DNA of 13,220 nucleotides from Betaproteobacteria bacterium (GCA_025353085.1 JANXRI010000420.1:1-13220); one strand, 5' to 3'. Counted from the first letter of the stretch, positions 1-7,530 are shown. Program-made: numbers and translations. The notes: generated from the sequence alone by a model not told the origin.

Positions 1-560
1 GCGCTGCGGGGGTGGCGCCTATATTAGTGCTTCATTGAGAAAAAACACGAACGCGTTTTTAAACGCAGAGGTGTCACGCCCCTTAAGAACAGAGGCACAA
101 AAAGATAGTTGAAGTCAGCGACGACTTACGCTTAAAGCATTAGCGAGCAAGGCGGTTCAAGCATCACCGAAACCGCGCACGATAGATTCGCACGCAGGCT
201 GCTGCAAGAAATTTGCATCGCGGCCTTGACGGCAGCGCGCGCGAGGAGTCTACTAAAAGCGCTTCGGAAACACGGTTCGGAAACAGGGTCCCAGACTAAC
301 CATCGACGTTACGGTTGTTGCAGTCTTGATTCGCTGTTGTGCGCGCCCTCATGAGCGGGTGTACCTGATGCGAACGTGCGACGGCCGCCCTGGAAGCAAG
401 TTTGAGGGCTTTTCCGGGCCGTGAGATCGAAGCCCGTATCAAGCTGGAAATGGAGGTTCTATATCGACGACTCTTCCGACAGCCAAACCTGAAAGCCGGC
501 AACGATAGGCCGGCAACTGTCACGACACCGTGACGACACCCCGCCACCCCTAAGTGGCAA
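1..560. other. Region without a recognisable gene
   Basis: No open frame here has a recognisable product together with a start and ribosome binding site. The left edge is open in one plus frame to a stop at 110-112, which could be the tail of a gene cut by the window, but the peptide is not diagnostic. A short plus frame at 369-533 encodes a coding-like, helix-rich peptide (containing RIKLEMEVLYRRLF) with no credible start; it is listed separately. A 6-bp perfect stem GTCACG/CGTGAC lies at 519-534. The minus frame covering 296-547 has an arginine-rich, low-complexity product and looks like a shadow. The segment may be eroded DNA. Confidence 0.5.
369..533 (+). other. Short coding-like open frame, possible gene remnant
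   Basis: This frame runs between a stop at 366-368 and a TGA at 531-533. It encodes about 54 residues, including GREIEARIKLEMEVLYRRLF, which has the pattern of an amphipathic helix. There is no upstream ATG in frame and no Shine-Dalgarno sequence. The adjacent plus frame just upstream (about 302-371) gives a plausible strand-like peptide ending in HERVYLM, so the two could be halves of one gene joined by a lost frame. I do not recognise the family and this may be chance. Confidence 0.2.
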
Positions 561-597
561 ATGAAGCCCTGCGACCCTTCGCGGGGCTTCGCATTTG
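556..597 (+). terminator. Terminator-like hairpin
   Basis: GAAGCCC (563-569) pairs with GGGCTTC (584-590). The stem continues through a T-G wobble and GCG/CGC to a six-base loop, ACCCTT. Flanking CAAAT (558-562) and ATTTG (593-597) extend the pairing, so A-rich and T-rich sides are present on both strands as in a bidirectional intrinsic terminator. The T-run is short. It sits just upstream of the Bug-type gene, and the transcript it would end is not identified. Confidence 0.55.
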
Positions 598-666
598 TTG
601 CCGTCGCAGGTTAAAGTGAAGCGGTTTAATAGATGCAGATGCGCGCTGCCCCGCGAGGACAAATCC

Positions 667-1653
667 ATGAAATTCGCGATATCCGTTCGTATAGCGTCGC
701 TGCACCTGATCGTTGGTGCGCTGACAATTGCAGCGAGTGCAGTCGCGCAGTCCCCGGACTATCCCGTGAAAGCCGTGCGCATCATCGTGCCGTTCGCGCC
801 GGGCGGGCCGAACGATCTCGCGGTGCGCCCGGTCGCGCAAAAGCTTTTCGAGTTTCTAGGCCAGCCTTTCGTCATCGATTATCGCGCCGGCGCCAACGGC
901 ATCATCGGCTGCGATCTGGTCGCCAAGGCCGCGCCCGATGGCTATACGATGGTCGTCATTTCTTCATCGTTCTCGATCAACTCGAGCACTTACCCGCAAC
1001 TACCGTTCGATCCGATTCGCGATTTTCAGCCAGTCGGCTCGCTTGCGACGAGCGACATCATCTTCGTGGTGAACCCGACAGTGCCGGCCAGGAGCGTGCG
1101 GGAATTCATCGCGCTCGCCAAAGCAAATCCCGGCAAGCTTACGCACGCATCGTCGGGCACCGGCGGCTCGCTGCATCTCGGCGCGGAGCTCTTGAAGCAG
1201 ACCGCCGGCATCGACATCGTGCATGTGCCATATAAAGGCGCATCGCTTGGATTGACCGATGTCATCGGCGGTCATGTCGACTCGATGTTCATAGCGGCGC
1301 CCGGTGCGGTAGGCCAGATTAAAGCCGGCAAGGTCCGCGTTTTAGCAATTGCGAGCCGGCGCCGCGCACGTGCGCTGCCTGATGCGCCGACGTTCGCCGA
1401 GGCCGGCTACCCTGACGTGCTGGTCGACACGCGGTATGGATTGCTCGGGCCCGCTTCGTTTCCCGCTGCGGCGCTGGCCAAACTGGAAGCCGCGATCGCC
1501 AAAGCACTGGCGACGCCGGAAGTGCGCGAGCAGTACGCCGTGCTAAGCCTGGATTCCGCGGCGCTCTCATCACAGCAATACGCAACCTTTTTGCGCGATG
1601 AAATTCAGCGCTGGAGAAAAGTCGTGACGGCGGCGAAGTTGCAGCCGCAGTAG
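667..1653 (+). CDS. Bug/TctC-family tripartite tricarboxylate transporter substrate-binding protein
   Basis: Periplasmic solute-binding protein of the Bug/TctC family, which captures small carboxylates and related acids for TTT-type uptake. An in-frame TTG at 595 exists, but ATG 667 is chosen because it has AGGA seven bases upstream and begins a clean signal peptide (hydrophobic residues 9-26, likely cut after AVA at 25-27). The mature start has the family hallmarks: YPVKAVRIIVPFAPGG around residues 32-47, then GQPFVIDYRAGANGIIG and the PDGYTMV turn. At 328 residues the length is normal for the family. No TctA or TctB membrane genes adjoin it, as is usual for the many orphan Bug genes in Burkholderiales. 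The ligand cannot be predicted. It stands alone after the hairpin at 563-590. Confidence 0.95.
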   Translation: MKFAISVRIASLHLIVGALTIAASAVAQSPDYPVKAVRIIVPFAPGGPNDLAVRPVAQKLFEFLGQPFVIDYRAGANGIIGCDLVAKAAPDGYTMVVISSSFSINSSTYPQLPFDPIRDFQPVGSLATSDIIFVVNPTVPARSVREFIALAKANPGKLTHASSGTGGSLHLGAELLKQTAGIDIVHVPYKGASLGLTDVIGGHVDSMFIAAPGAVGQIKAGKVRVLAIASRRRARALPDAPTFAEAGYPDVLVDTRYGLLGPASFPAAALAKLEAAIAKALATPEVREQYAVLSLDSAALSSQQYATFLRDEIQRWRKVVTAAKLQPQ

Positions 1654-1768
1654 ACGCCGCAATGCTTGCTTACACCTACTTTCAGGGCGAACCAAATCGA
1701 TGTCTACAACACCTTCGCTATTTCAAAATACGTCGTTATTCAGGGACGATGAATAAAACGCGGCTTCG

Positions 1769-2260
1769 CTATTTGCAATTAGCCGAAACCGTGTCGCGCG
1801 CCTTTTGCGTTGCGGCAGCGCGCTCGTTGTCGTCGAGGTAGCGCGCCTCACCGGTTTTCGGATCGTTCCCGCCTTTCACACGGCGGGCGTTTTCGATCGA
1901 CACGAGGTGCACGCGAGCTGAGTTGCATTGCTTCGCGGCCGTTTCCGTCGCGGCAAGTTCTTTTCTTTCTTTTGCCTCGCGCTCGAACTGGCGCTGGCGA
2001 AACGCGTGTTCCTGTTCCTGGTATGAAATCCGCGGCTGACTCGCTGCGTCGGAGTTGCCCCCACCGGTCTTGGCAACCTCGCGTTGCCGAACGGTGCCTG
2101 GCGCGCATTTCTGCGTGAATTCGAATTTGCCGTTGGCGTCGATACATTCGTAAATCTGCGCCGGTGTGGCGGAAGAAATGCACGCGAGCGTGGCGCCCAA
2201 CAGCAGACGCAGTGCGCCCCTGAGCGGGCTGACAGCACAGCTCGAAAATTCTGCGTTCAT
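1769..2260 (-). CDS. DUF4124 domain-containing exported protein
   Basis: A 163-residue protein with a signal peptide (hydrophobic stretch about residues 15-33, likely cut after the ATPA segment). A short DUF4124-like module follows at once: IYECIDANGKFEFTQKCAPG, with the two cysteines typical of these periplasmic modules. The middle is a charged, probably coiled helix (QEQEHAFRQRQFEREAKERK), and the C-terminus carries two more cysteines. The start is supported by GGA six bases upstream. It lies 24 bp downstream of the zinc-ribbon ORF on the same strand. DUF4124 proteins are common in beta- and gammaproteobacteria, and their role is unknown. Confidence 0.85.
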   Translation of the reverse strand: MNAEFSSCAVSPLRGALRLLLGATLACISSATPAQIYECIDANGKFEFTQKCAPGTVRQREVAKTGGGNSDAASQPRISYQEQEHAFRQRQFEREAKERKELAATETAAKQCNSARVHLVSIENARRVKGGNDPKTGEARYLDDNERAAATQKARDTVSANCK

Positions 2261-2284
2261 CGATTTCCGTTCTGCGGCCGTGCG

Positions 2285-2488
2285 CTATTTATCGTTAAGC
2301 TTAAAAGCTTTCGGACTGATATCCGGCAGCCAGTATTGAATGCCCTCGACGCCGCACTGACACTTCGGGCACAACCGCGCGACGATATCGCTGCCATTGG
2401 CGCCGTACATGTAGCCACATTGCAGGCATTCGAGCCGTACGCGTATTGATTGTGATCGGTGCCATAGACGCCGAAGGTACCTTGGCAT
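2285..2488 (-). CDS. Small zinc-ribbon protein, N-terminus uncertain
   Basis: The convincing part is the C-terminal 53 residues: VRLECLQCGYMYG followed by a CPKC knuckle, giving two CxxC pairs (C21/C24 and C40/C43 of the 67-residue frame) 15 residues apart. This spacing fits a rubredoxin-like zinc ribbon. The protein is cytoplasmic with no known function. The first 15 residues from ATG 2488 are basic and unlike the rest, and no good Shine-Dalgarno precedes them. The adjacent frame over the same bases encodes a more protein-like N-terminus (see 2431-2595), so this may be the C-terminal half of a frame-broken gene, or the true start may lie near 2445. It is followed after 24 bp by the DUF4124 gene. 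Confidence 0.6.
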   Translation of the reverse strand: MPRYLRRLWHRSQSIRVRLECLQCGYMYGANGSDIVARLCPKCQCGVEGIQYWLPDISPKAFKLNDK

Positions 2489-2595
2489 ATTTGCCGGTTG
2501 GCGTTCACGTAAGCGATCTGCGTGGCGGGCTTGTCGCCCGAGCGCAACACGAACACGTTGCCATCAGATGTGACGAGTGACATGGCGTCCATCAT
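2431..2595 (-). pseudogene. Possible beta-flag-like N-terminal segment, out of frame with the zinc ribbon
   Basis: From the ATGs at 2595, 2592 or 2583, this frame encodes about 55 residues with short beta-strand/turn repeats (SDGNVFVLRSGD, then IAYVNANRQICQGTFGVYG). This resembles small DG/NG-repeat 'beta-flag' modules. After the TDHNQYAY segment the same frame turns into Ser/Ala/Arg-rich sequence with no fold-like pattern, exactly where the overlapping frame turns into the zinc ribbon. I infer either one gene with a single frame break near 2430-2440, or two genes brought together by a small deletion. No strong ribosome binding site is visible. Confidence 0.35.
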
Positions 2596-2658
2596 AATTC
2601 AAACGCGCGAGGCGTTATTCGAAGGAGAAAAGACGTCCGCGCACCTGACACACGCGCA

Positions 2659-2748
2659 TCACTCCGCCGCCGGCATCACTTCCTTCGCGAAGAGTTCCAT
2701 CGAGCGCAGCACCCGCGCGTGGCGCGTGTCACCGAACCGGAACAACAG
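2659..2748 (-). pseudogene. C-terminal remnant of an LLM-class flavin-dependent oxidoreductase
   Basis: Reading the minus strand to the TGA at 2659-2661 gives a tail with RFGDTRHARVLRSMELFAKE followed by VMPAAE. That is the typical C-terminal helix of luciferase-like (LLM, F420/FMN-dependent) monooxygenases. Only about 28 residues of a roughly 350-residue family remain. Upstream in the same frame is Cys-rich, non-family sequence back to the stop of the Adhesin_E gene. There is no start codon or ribosome binding site. The fragment appears to be the scar of a deletion between an LLM gene and its neighbour. It sits 39 bp after the Adhesin_E stop. Confidence 0.7.
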
Positions 2749-2787
2749 TTGCTTCTCCCGAATAATTCTGCAGCAAGCCGCGCACGC

Positions 2788-3216
2788 TCACTTTCCGTAA
2801 ATCGTCGCTTGCCCCGTTTCCTTTTTGCACGCAAATCTGAACAGAAAATCATCGGCGCTGTCGGGCGCTACCTTGCTCCAGCCGAGTTTGGCGTCGCTGG
2901 CGATTAGCGCTTCGCCGTTGCCCGCCTTCACCGCATGCAGTGACGCGCCCAGCGCGCGTGCTCTCACCCGCTTGCAGTCGTATTCGAAGTGGCGCCGCGT
3001 CGACAGATAAGGCTTGCCGCCGGGCCCCGGTTGCGGCTTTTTATAGTCGAACATGCTCCACATTTTTACCAAACCGCCGTCGCGCCGGATGGTGGATGGA
3101 TCGGCATAGGCCGCGTAGTCGTCGTTCCTGCTCATCTCGATCCACACGCCGGCGGAGGCGCTCGAGCAAGCAAATGCGAACAATACCGCGACCATGAACC
3201 GATGCGTAATCATCAT
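2788..3216 (-). CDS. Adhesin_E (surface-adhesin protein E) family exported protein
   Basis: A 142-residue protein with a signal peptide (hydrophobic residues 8-20, cleavage near ASA-GVW). The mature part matches the Adhesin_E pattern: W..., then YADPSTIRRDGGLVKMWSMFDYK, a ...YLSTRRHFEYDC segment, and a C-terminal W-x-x-V-x-P-x-S-x-x-x-x-x-x-F-x-C region. The two conserved cysteines are in EYDC and in FACKK. The family is named after Haemophilus protein E, but most members in betaproteobacteria are uncharacterised periplasmic proteins, so a role in adhesion should not be assumed. Its ATG overlaps the stop of the upstream dehydrogenase by four bases (ATGA), which suggests translational coupling. 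Confidence 0.88.
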   Translation of the reverse strand: MMITHRFMVAVLFAFACSSASAGVWIEMSRNDDYAAYADPSTIRRDGGLVKMWSMFDYKKPQPGPGGKPYLSTRRHFEYDCKRVRARALGASLHAVKAGNGEALIASDAKLGWSKVAPDSADDFLFRFACKKETGQATIYGK

Positions 3217-4217
3217 GCCGCCGTCGACACGCTGACGATGCGCCGTTCCAGGATCGACTGCAGCACCGCCTGCGTGGTGGCGACGGTGTGCAGGCTGTCT
3301 TCGCCGTCCGGCAATTGGCTGCGGACGCCGCGCAATTCGCCTTCGAACGCGCTCACTTGCAGTACATAAGCGGGGCTCGCCGGGAAACGTTCTTCGGTCA
3401 CGCCATTTTTGTCGCGCACGCTGACCACGTGCTCTTTTGCGAATCTTAACGATGACGTAAAGAGCGTCGCGTCGGCGCCTTCGACGATCAGATTGTTTTC
3501 GGCGCTGCCGACCTCACGCGTCGCGCGCGCGACCGCATGGCAATCACCGTCGAGGCGCCCGAGCACTGTCACCGTATCGTCGGACTTGCCCAGCTTGCGG
3601 TCGGGATGGCTGAACGCACTGACTTCGACGAAACGCTGACCGCTGACCCATTGGATCAAATCGAGCAGGTGCACGCCGACATCGAATATGACACCGCTCT
3701 GCGCGTTGTCGAGCCGCCATGTTTTGCGCGCCGGGTTGGCTGAGCCGCGCTCGATCGATATCCCGGCGAGACGGCCGAGCCGGCCGGAGCGCACGATCTC
3801 GCGCGCGCGCGAGACCGCCGCGTCGAGGCGAATCTGGTGCGCGATGCGCAAGATCACGCCGCTCTCTGTGCAGGCGGCGACCATCTCGCGCGCCTGCGCC
3901 ACACTCATCGCAAACGGTTTTTCGCACAGGATCTGTTTGCCGGCGCGCGCCGCGGCGAGCACGGCCGCGTAATGCATCGAATTCGGCAGCGCGAGGTACA
4001 CGGCATCGACCGCGGGATCGGTCAATAACGAGTCGAGCCCCGCATGCGCGCGCGTGAATCCAAAACGCTGCGCAAACGCCTGCGACTTTTCAGGCGTGCT
4101 GCCGACGCAGGCGACGAGTTCGGAGCCCGCCTGCACCATCGCCGGCACGACAAAGTCACCGGCGACCCAGCCGAGTCCCGCCACGCCCCAGCCGCACGTT
4201 TTTTTTTCTTCGCTCAT
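3213..4217 (-). CDS. Gfo/Idh/MocA-family NAD(P)-dependent oxidoreductase
   Basis: A 334-residue cytoplasmic dehydrogenase of the glucose-fructose oxidoreductase/inositol dehydrogenase family. The N-terminal Rossmann fold has GVAGLGWVAG (residues 11-20). The active-site loop CEKPF is at 98-102, with Lys100 as the expected catalytic lysine. The second catalytic motif is DVGVHLLD (179-186), with Asp179 and His183. ATG 4217 is preferred over the in-frame TTG at 4226 because AAGG precedes it by about nine bases. The substrate is unknown, most likely a sugar, cyclitol or related polyol. It overlaps the Adhesin_E gene by four bases, forming a two-gene unit. A -10-like TACAAT lies upstream at 4297-4302 (minus strand) without a good -35. 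Confidence 0.95.
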   Translation of the reverse strand: MSEEKKTCGWGVAGLGWVAGDFVVPAMVQAGSELVACVGSTPEKSQAFAQRFGFTRAHAGLDSLLTDPAVDAVYLALPNSMHYAAVLAAARAGKQILCEKPFAMSVAQAREMVAACTESGVILRIAHQIRLDAAVSRAREIVRSGRLGRLAGISIERGSANPARKTWRLDNAQSGVIFDVGVHLLDLIQWVSGQRFVEVSAFSHPDRKLGKSDDTVTVLGRLDGDCHAVARATREVGSAENNLIVEGADATLFTSSLRFAKEHVVSVRDKNGVTEERFPASPAYVLQVSAFEGELRGVRSQLPDGEDSLHTVATTQAVLQSILERRIVSVSTAA

Positions 4218-4479
4218 GTTGCACAACCTTTTCGTCTCAAAAAAATACCGGTGGGCCGCATCATGCCATCACCGCGGGGGCCGTGCCACGCTCGGCATTG
4301 TAGTTTTTACAGGCTAAATTTTGCGCGCATGCCAATTTCTGTGTGCTTTCATGTTCAATAATGTCAGCGCCTCTAAATCACTGCGAGTTTCCTGACTGGC
4401 CATGGACTGCACGCATTATTTCGACCCTGCGCGTGTATTACACTGTCACCTGCATAGACATTGAAGACAGGCGCTTCGA
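4218..4479. promoter_or_regulatory. Divergent intergenic region
   Basis: This 262-bp spacer lies between the minus-strand dehydrogenase and the plus-strand EthD-like gene and must hold both promoters. I see only weak boxes: TACAAT at 4297-4302 on the minus strand and an AT-rich stretch at 4302-4322. No clear operator palindrome, riboswitch or small gene is visible. Confidence 0.3.
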
Positions 4480-5172
4480 ATGGACCGTGGAATATGGGTG
4501 ATTTGGTACGACCTGGCCGATGAATATCGCGCCCGCTATCTTGACTGGTTTCATCGGGTGCACATTCCGGAAAAGCTCGCGCGGCCCGGTTATCTGTGGG
4601 CCGCGCATTACCAACTCATCGAAGCGAAACATCGCGCGGGCGGCACAGGTTATCTTGCTCTGTTCGGCGGCAGCACAACGCATACATTCCTTAAGCCAAG
4701 CCCGCGGCAACTGCTCACGCGTCAAAGTGACGAAACCAAACAGTTCATGGCCATGCGCCGAGAATCGACGGCGTGCATATTTGCCGAGGAGATTCGCGTT
4801 GAAGGACCGGCTGGCGCGCAGCGCGGTCCTGGCTTCACGAGCGGGCCGGTTATTCAACTCGGCAATTACAATGCCGCGAATCCGGCGGTCGAAGACGATC
4901 TGGGCGCCTGGTATGCGCAGGAGCGCATGCCGTTGCTCGCGACACTCCCGGGTTGCCTCGGCGCGCGCAAGCTGCTGGCGACGGTCGGCGAGTACAAGCA
5001 TGCGATCCTGCATGAATTTCAATCGCTCGAACTGCGCGAGCAGCACTTCTCGCCGCACGAAGCCCCGGCGCATGACCCCGCAACGTGGATGGGACGCGTC
5101 CGCCCCCGGCTTACGCACGCGCCACGGTCGCCGGCGGTTGGGCAGCGTATCTGGCCGCCCGTGCCGGCGTGA
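4480..5172 (+). CDS. EthD-like two-repeat dimeric alpha/beta-barrel protein (hypothetical)
   Basis: A 230-residue cytoplasmic protein built of two related halves. Each resembles an EthD/ABM-type ferredoxin-like domain. The first (about residues 6-105) has the WYDLADEYRARYLDWFHRVH pattern leading to IPEKLARPGYLWAAHY. The second (about 124-190) has LGNYNA..., AWYAQERMPLLATLPGCLGARK, then a strand ending in HEFQSLE. In both halves an 'x-W-[HY]...-H/R-[IM]-P-x-L-x-x-[LP]-x-x-A' helix precedes a strand, as in EthD-type proteins. The last 40 residues are proline- and arginine-rich and probably disordered. AGG eight bases upstream supports ATG 4480. Members are often found with aromatic or polyketide catabolism genes, but nothing next to it shows a pathway. 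Confidence 0.7.
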   Translation: MDRGIWVIWYDLADEYRARYLDWFHRVHIPEKLARPGYLWAAHYQLIEAKHRAGGTGYLALFGGSTTHTFLKPSPRQLLTRQSDETKQFMAMRRESTACIFAEEIRVEGPAGAQRGPGFTSGPVIQLGNYNAANPAVEDDLGAWYAQERMPLLATLPGCLGARKLLATVGEYKHAILHEFQSLELREQHFSPHEAPAHDPATWMGRVRPRLTHAPRSPAVGQRIWPPVPA

Positions 5173-5220
5173 GAGACAGTCGAACGGCGCCGCGGGATTT
5201 CGGCAACGCTGCACAACGCC

Positions 5221-5982
5221 TCAAGAGTCGACCTTGATCAAATTGAGACGGCTGCGGTCGGGCAACGGTTGCGTGATGGCTGCCTCGATGCGGTCGAGTT
5301 CGCGCAGCGCCGGGCAGAGTGCCTGAATATCGGGCTGCAGCGCGGCGAGTTTCGACTGTATGCGTTTTTCCAGCGAATCACGCAACGCAGTGGCTTGATC
5401 CTGAAGCGCCATCACGCCACCGAGATCGCCTTTCATCGTGAGGTCGAGCGCTTTTTGCGCAAGATCGCCGCTGATCAACGGCGCGACGTCCGCTAAAATC
5501 GTCGCCATGTAACCGCTCATCGCCGCGGGCTGCCATTCCTTGCTCGTTGTGCTGTTTGCAATACGGCTTTTAAATTCCTGTGCACGCGCATCGACCCGTG
5601 CGTTGAGTTCAGGCCGCGCCGCGGCGGCAGGTGACGAGCGCGCTGCCTCCTCGCGTATCGCCACCACCATCAGGTCGACGCCACGCTGGCCGATGACCTT
5701 TATTTTTGGTATCAGCTCGCGCACTTTTGTCTCGAACGCGGCAACGCGTTTGCGGTCGTCCGCGCCGAGGACGATCGCCCTGGCGTCGACCGCCAGCACC
5801 CCGCGCCGCATTTCAAGTCGTTGGGGGGGAGTGCTTTTGCGATCGAACCGCAACGCGTCGTCGATTAACGTAATCTCGTAATTGCTGCTCGTGCGGCAGG
5901 TTTGAGCAAGTGCGCGACCTGAAGCCGCTATTAACAGGAGGACGCCAATCGTGGCGAATATATATAGCCGGGTTTTATACAT
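5221..5982 (-). CDS. DUF2884 (YggN-like) family periplasmic protein
   Basis: A 253-residue protein with a signal peptide (hydrophobic residues 8-20, likely cut after ALA at residue 26). The mature part follows the DUF2884 pattern: a first Cys in the QTCRTSSNYEITL segment, then RLEMRRGVLAVDARAIVLGA, then DDRKRVAAFETKVRELIPKI and a long helical region. A late Cys in QALCPALRELDRI may pair with the first one. Length is close to E. coli YggN, whose function is unknown. It converges with the EthD-like gene, leaving only 48 bp between stops, and diverges from the sigma factor gene. Confidence 0.85.
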   Translation of the reverse strand: MYKTRLYIFATIGVLLLIAASGRALAQTCRTSSNYEITLIDDALRFDRKSTPPQRLEMRRGVLAVDARAIVLGADDRKRVAAFETKVRELIPKIKVIGQRGVDLMVVAIREEAARSSPAAAARPELNARVDARAQEFKSRIANSTTSKEWQPAAMSGYMATILADVAPLISGDLAQKALDLTMKGDLGGVMALQDQATALRDSLEKRIQSKLAALQPDIQALCPALRELDRIEAAITQPLPDRSRLNLIKVDS

Positions 5983-6067
5983 GGGAGCTTTAACGTTTCA
6001 AGAGAGGATGAGACAACCGATACCCCGCTCGCATTCGCCTGCTTATTAATTAAAGGTTAGCGGTGAA

Positions 6068-6098
6068 CGCTCATGAGCGGGCCAGCGGCGCGTGTCGA
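6068..6098 (+). promoter_or_regulatory. 12-bp palindrome and ECF-like TGTCGA upstream of the sigma factor gene
   Basis: CGCTCATGAGCG (6068-6079) is a perfect 12-bp palindrome in the 207-bp spacer between the DUF2884 and sigma factor genes. TGTCGA (6093-6098) matches the -35 element reported for ECF42 targets, but no CGAC or CGTC stands 16-18 bases further on, so self-regulation through this box is doubtful. Both elements may be chance. Confidence 0.3.
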
Positions 6099-6189
6099 CT
6101 ACCGGGGAATGCTGCGCCATCGGATTGGTCTTGCCGGTTTAAAGCATCCATGTCTCGTTTAAAATGGCCGCCCACGGGAAGCGAGGCTG

Positions 6190-7434
6190 ATGAACGCAGC
6201 GCCGGAAAAAAACATGCGCGAGATTGTCGACGGCGTTTATCGCGCCGAGTCGCGGCGAGTCCTGGCGACCTTGATCCGCATGCTGGGCGACTTCGATGTC
6301 GCTGAAGAAGCGCTGCACGATGCGTTCAGAGCGGCGCTTGAGCAATGGCAGCGCGAAGGGGTTCCGGCGAATCCCCGTGCATGGCTGGTCTCGGCTGGCC
6401 GCTTTAAAGCCATCGATGGCATACGCAGGCGCGCCCGCTTTGATGCGCTCGATGACGAGCAGCTCGAGAATATCGCGGACGAAAGTATAGAGCCCGACGC
6501 TGACGACATCGAAGACGATCGCCTGCGGCTCATGTTCACGTGCTGCCATCCCGCGCTGCCGCCGGATGCCCAGGTTGCGCTTACACTGCGTGAAGTGTGT
6601 GGACTTACCACCGAGGAAATCGCCGCTGCGTTTCTGACCGGCGCCCCGACGCTCGCACAGCGCATAGTGCGCGCGAAAACGAAGATTCGCGACGCGAAAA
6701 TCTCCTATTCAGTGCCGGCTCCGACTGAACTGCCCGAGCGGCTCGACAGCGTGCTGCGCGTGATTTATCTCGTTTTCAACGAAGGTTATTCGGCGTCTTC
6801 AGGCGAGTCGGTGACGCGGCACGATTTGTCGGGTGAGGCTATCCGGCTCGCGCGGTTGCTCGTTGGGTTATTGCCGGAGCCCGAAGCGATGGGCTTGCTG
6901 GCGCTGATGCTCCTGCATGAGTCACGACGGGCGGCACGCGCTTCGCAGTCGGGAGATTTAATTTTGCTCGACGAGCAGGACCGCAAGCGGTGGAACCGGG
7001 ATCTCATCAACGAAGGCGTTGCGCTCGTCGAGCGCGCGCTGCCGATGCGTGTGCCCGGATCCTACTGTTTGCAGGCGGCGATCTCCGCGGTGCACGCCGA
7101 AGCGCCTGACGCCGGGGCGACCGACTGGAACGAAATCGTCGGTCTCTACGATTTGCTGTCCGCCACCGAGCCGTCGCCCGTGGTCGACCTGAATCGCGCC
7201 GTCGCAGTCGCCATGCGCGACGGTCCGCAGGCGGGCTTAGCACTCGTTGAGGCATTGCTTGCGCGTGGCGACCTCGCTGATTACCGCCTTGCCCACGCAG
7301 CGCGTGCCGACTTGTGCCGGCGTCTTGGCAGAAATGACGACGCGCGGGAATCCTACGAACGCGCGCTCGCTCTAACCCGCCAGGCGCCCGAACGGCGGTT
7401 TCTCGAGCGGCGGCTCGCCGCGCTAAAAAAATAA
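6190..7434 (+). CDS. ECF42-type RNA polymerase sigma factor (SigJ-like, DUF6596 and TPR-like extension)
   Basis: A 414-residue group 4 sigma factor of the COG4941/ECF42 type. The sigma-2 region spans about residues 15-85 (MLGDFDVAEEALHDAFRAAL..., then NPRAWLVSAGRFKAIDGIRR). The linker carries the family signature EDDRLRLMFTCCHPALPPD. Sigma-4 (about 125-170) reads VALTLREVCGLTTEEIAAAF. DUF6596 follows with YLVFNEGYSASSGE near 193-206, and the C-terminus has TPR-like helices ending in DDARESYERALAL. No anti-sigma gene is present, as expected for ECF42, where the extension is thought to be needed for activity. ATG 6190 has GGGAAG and GAGG upstream; ATG 6214 is an alternative with GGA seven bases before it. 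It heads the DGPF/VOC cluster, which it probably controls. Confidence 0.93.
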   Translation: MNAAPEKNMREIVDGVYRAESRRVLATLIRMLGDFDVAEEALHDAFRAALEQWQREGVPANPRAWLVSAGRFKAIDGIRRRARFDALDDEQLENIADESIEPDADDIEDDRLRLMFTCCHPALPPDAQVALTLREVCGLTTEEIAAAFLTGAPTLAQRIVRAKTKIRDAKISYSVPAPTELPERLDSVLRVIYLVFNEGYSASSGESVTRHDLSGEAIRLARLLVGLLPEPEAMGLLALMLLHESRRAARASQSGDLILLDEQDRKRWNRDLINEGVALVERALPMRVPGSYCLQAAISAVHAEAPDAGATDWNEIVGLYDLLSATEPSPVVDLNRAVAVAMRDGPQAGLALVEALLARGDLADYRLAHAARADLCRRLGRNDDARESYERALALTRQAPERRFLERRLAALKK

Positions 7435-7443
7435 TCGGGCGGT

Positions 7444-7471
7444 GGTCGAAATGGCCGCGCGCCGTTCGACC
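7444..7471 (+). promoter_or_regulatory. Inverted repeat and candidate ECF42-type promoter
   Basis: GGTCGAA (7444-7450) and TTCGACC (7465-7471) form a 7-bp perfect inverted repeat, with GGC/GCC pairing inside the spacer, ten bases after the sigma factor stop. Read as a promoter, GGTCGA lies 17 bases before CGAC (7467-7470). This is close to the reported ECF42 target (TGTCGA at -35, CGA/TC at -10), with one -35 mismatch. It would drive the decayed YCII gene and the VOC gene. Without a T-run it is a poor intrinsic terminator. Confidence 0.4.
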
Positions 7472-7530
7472 AGGTATTAAGAACTGCCGGCGAACTGCCG
7501 ATTTCTCTGCCGCGACAAGGCGATAAGAAC

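Noticed and set aside
350..361. CTCATGAGCGGG occurs here and again at about 6070-6081
   Set aside because: A 12-base match within 13 kb is expected a few times by chance and the flanks do not agree.
595..666. Upstream in-frame TTG start for the Bug/TctC protein
   Set aside because: It would place 24 polar, basic residues before the signal peptide; ATG 667 has a well-placed AGGA.
1713..1774. Direct repeat CTTCGCTATTT before and across the DUF4124 stop codon
   Set aside because: Only 11 bases long, two copies, no regular spacing; not enough for a CRISPR, attachment site or regulatory array.
4438..5214. Minus-strand open frame opposite the EthD-like gene
   Set aside because: The plus strand encodes repeated domain-like sequence with a ribosome binding site, while the minus product is Arg-rich and without a recognisable pattern.
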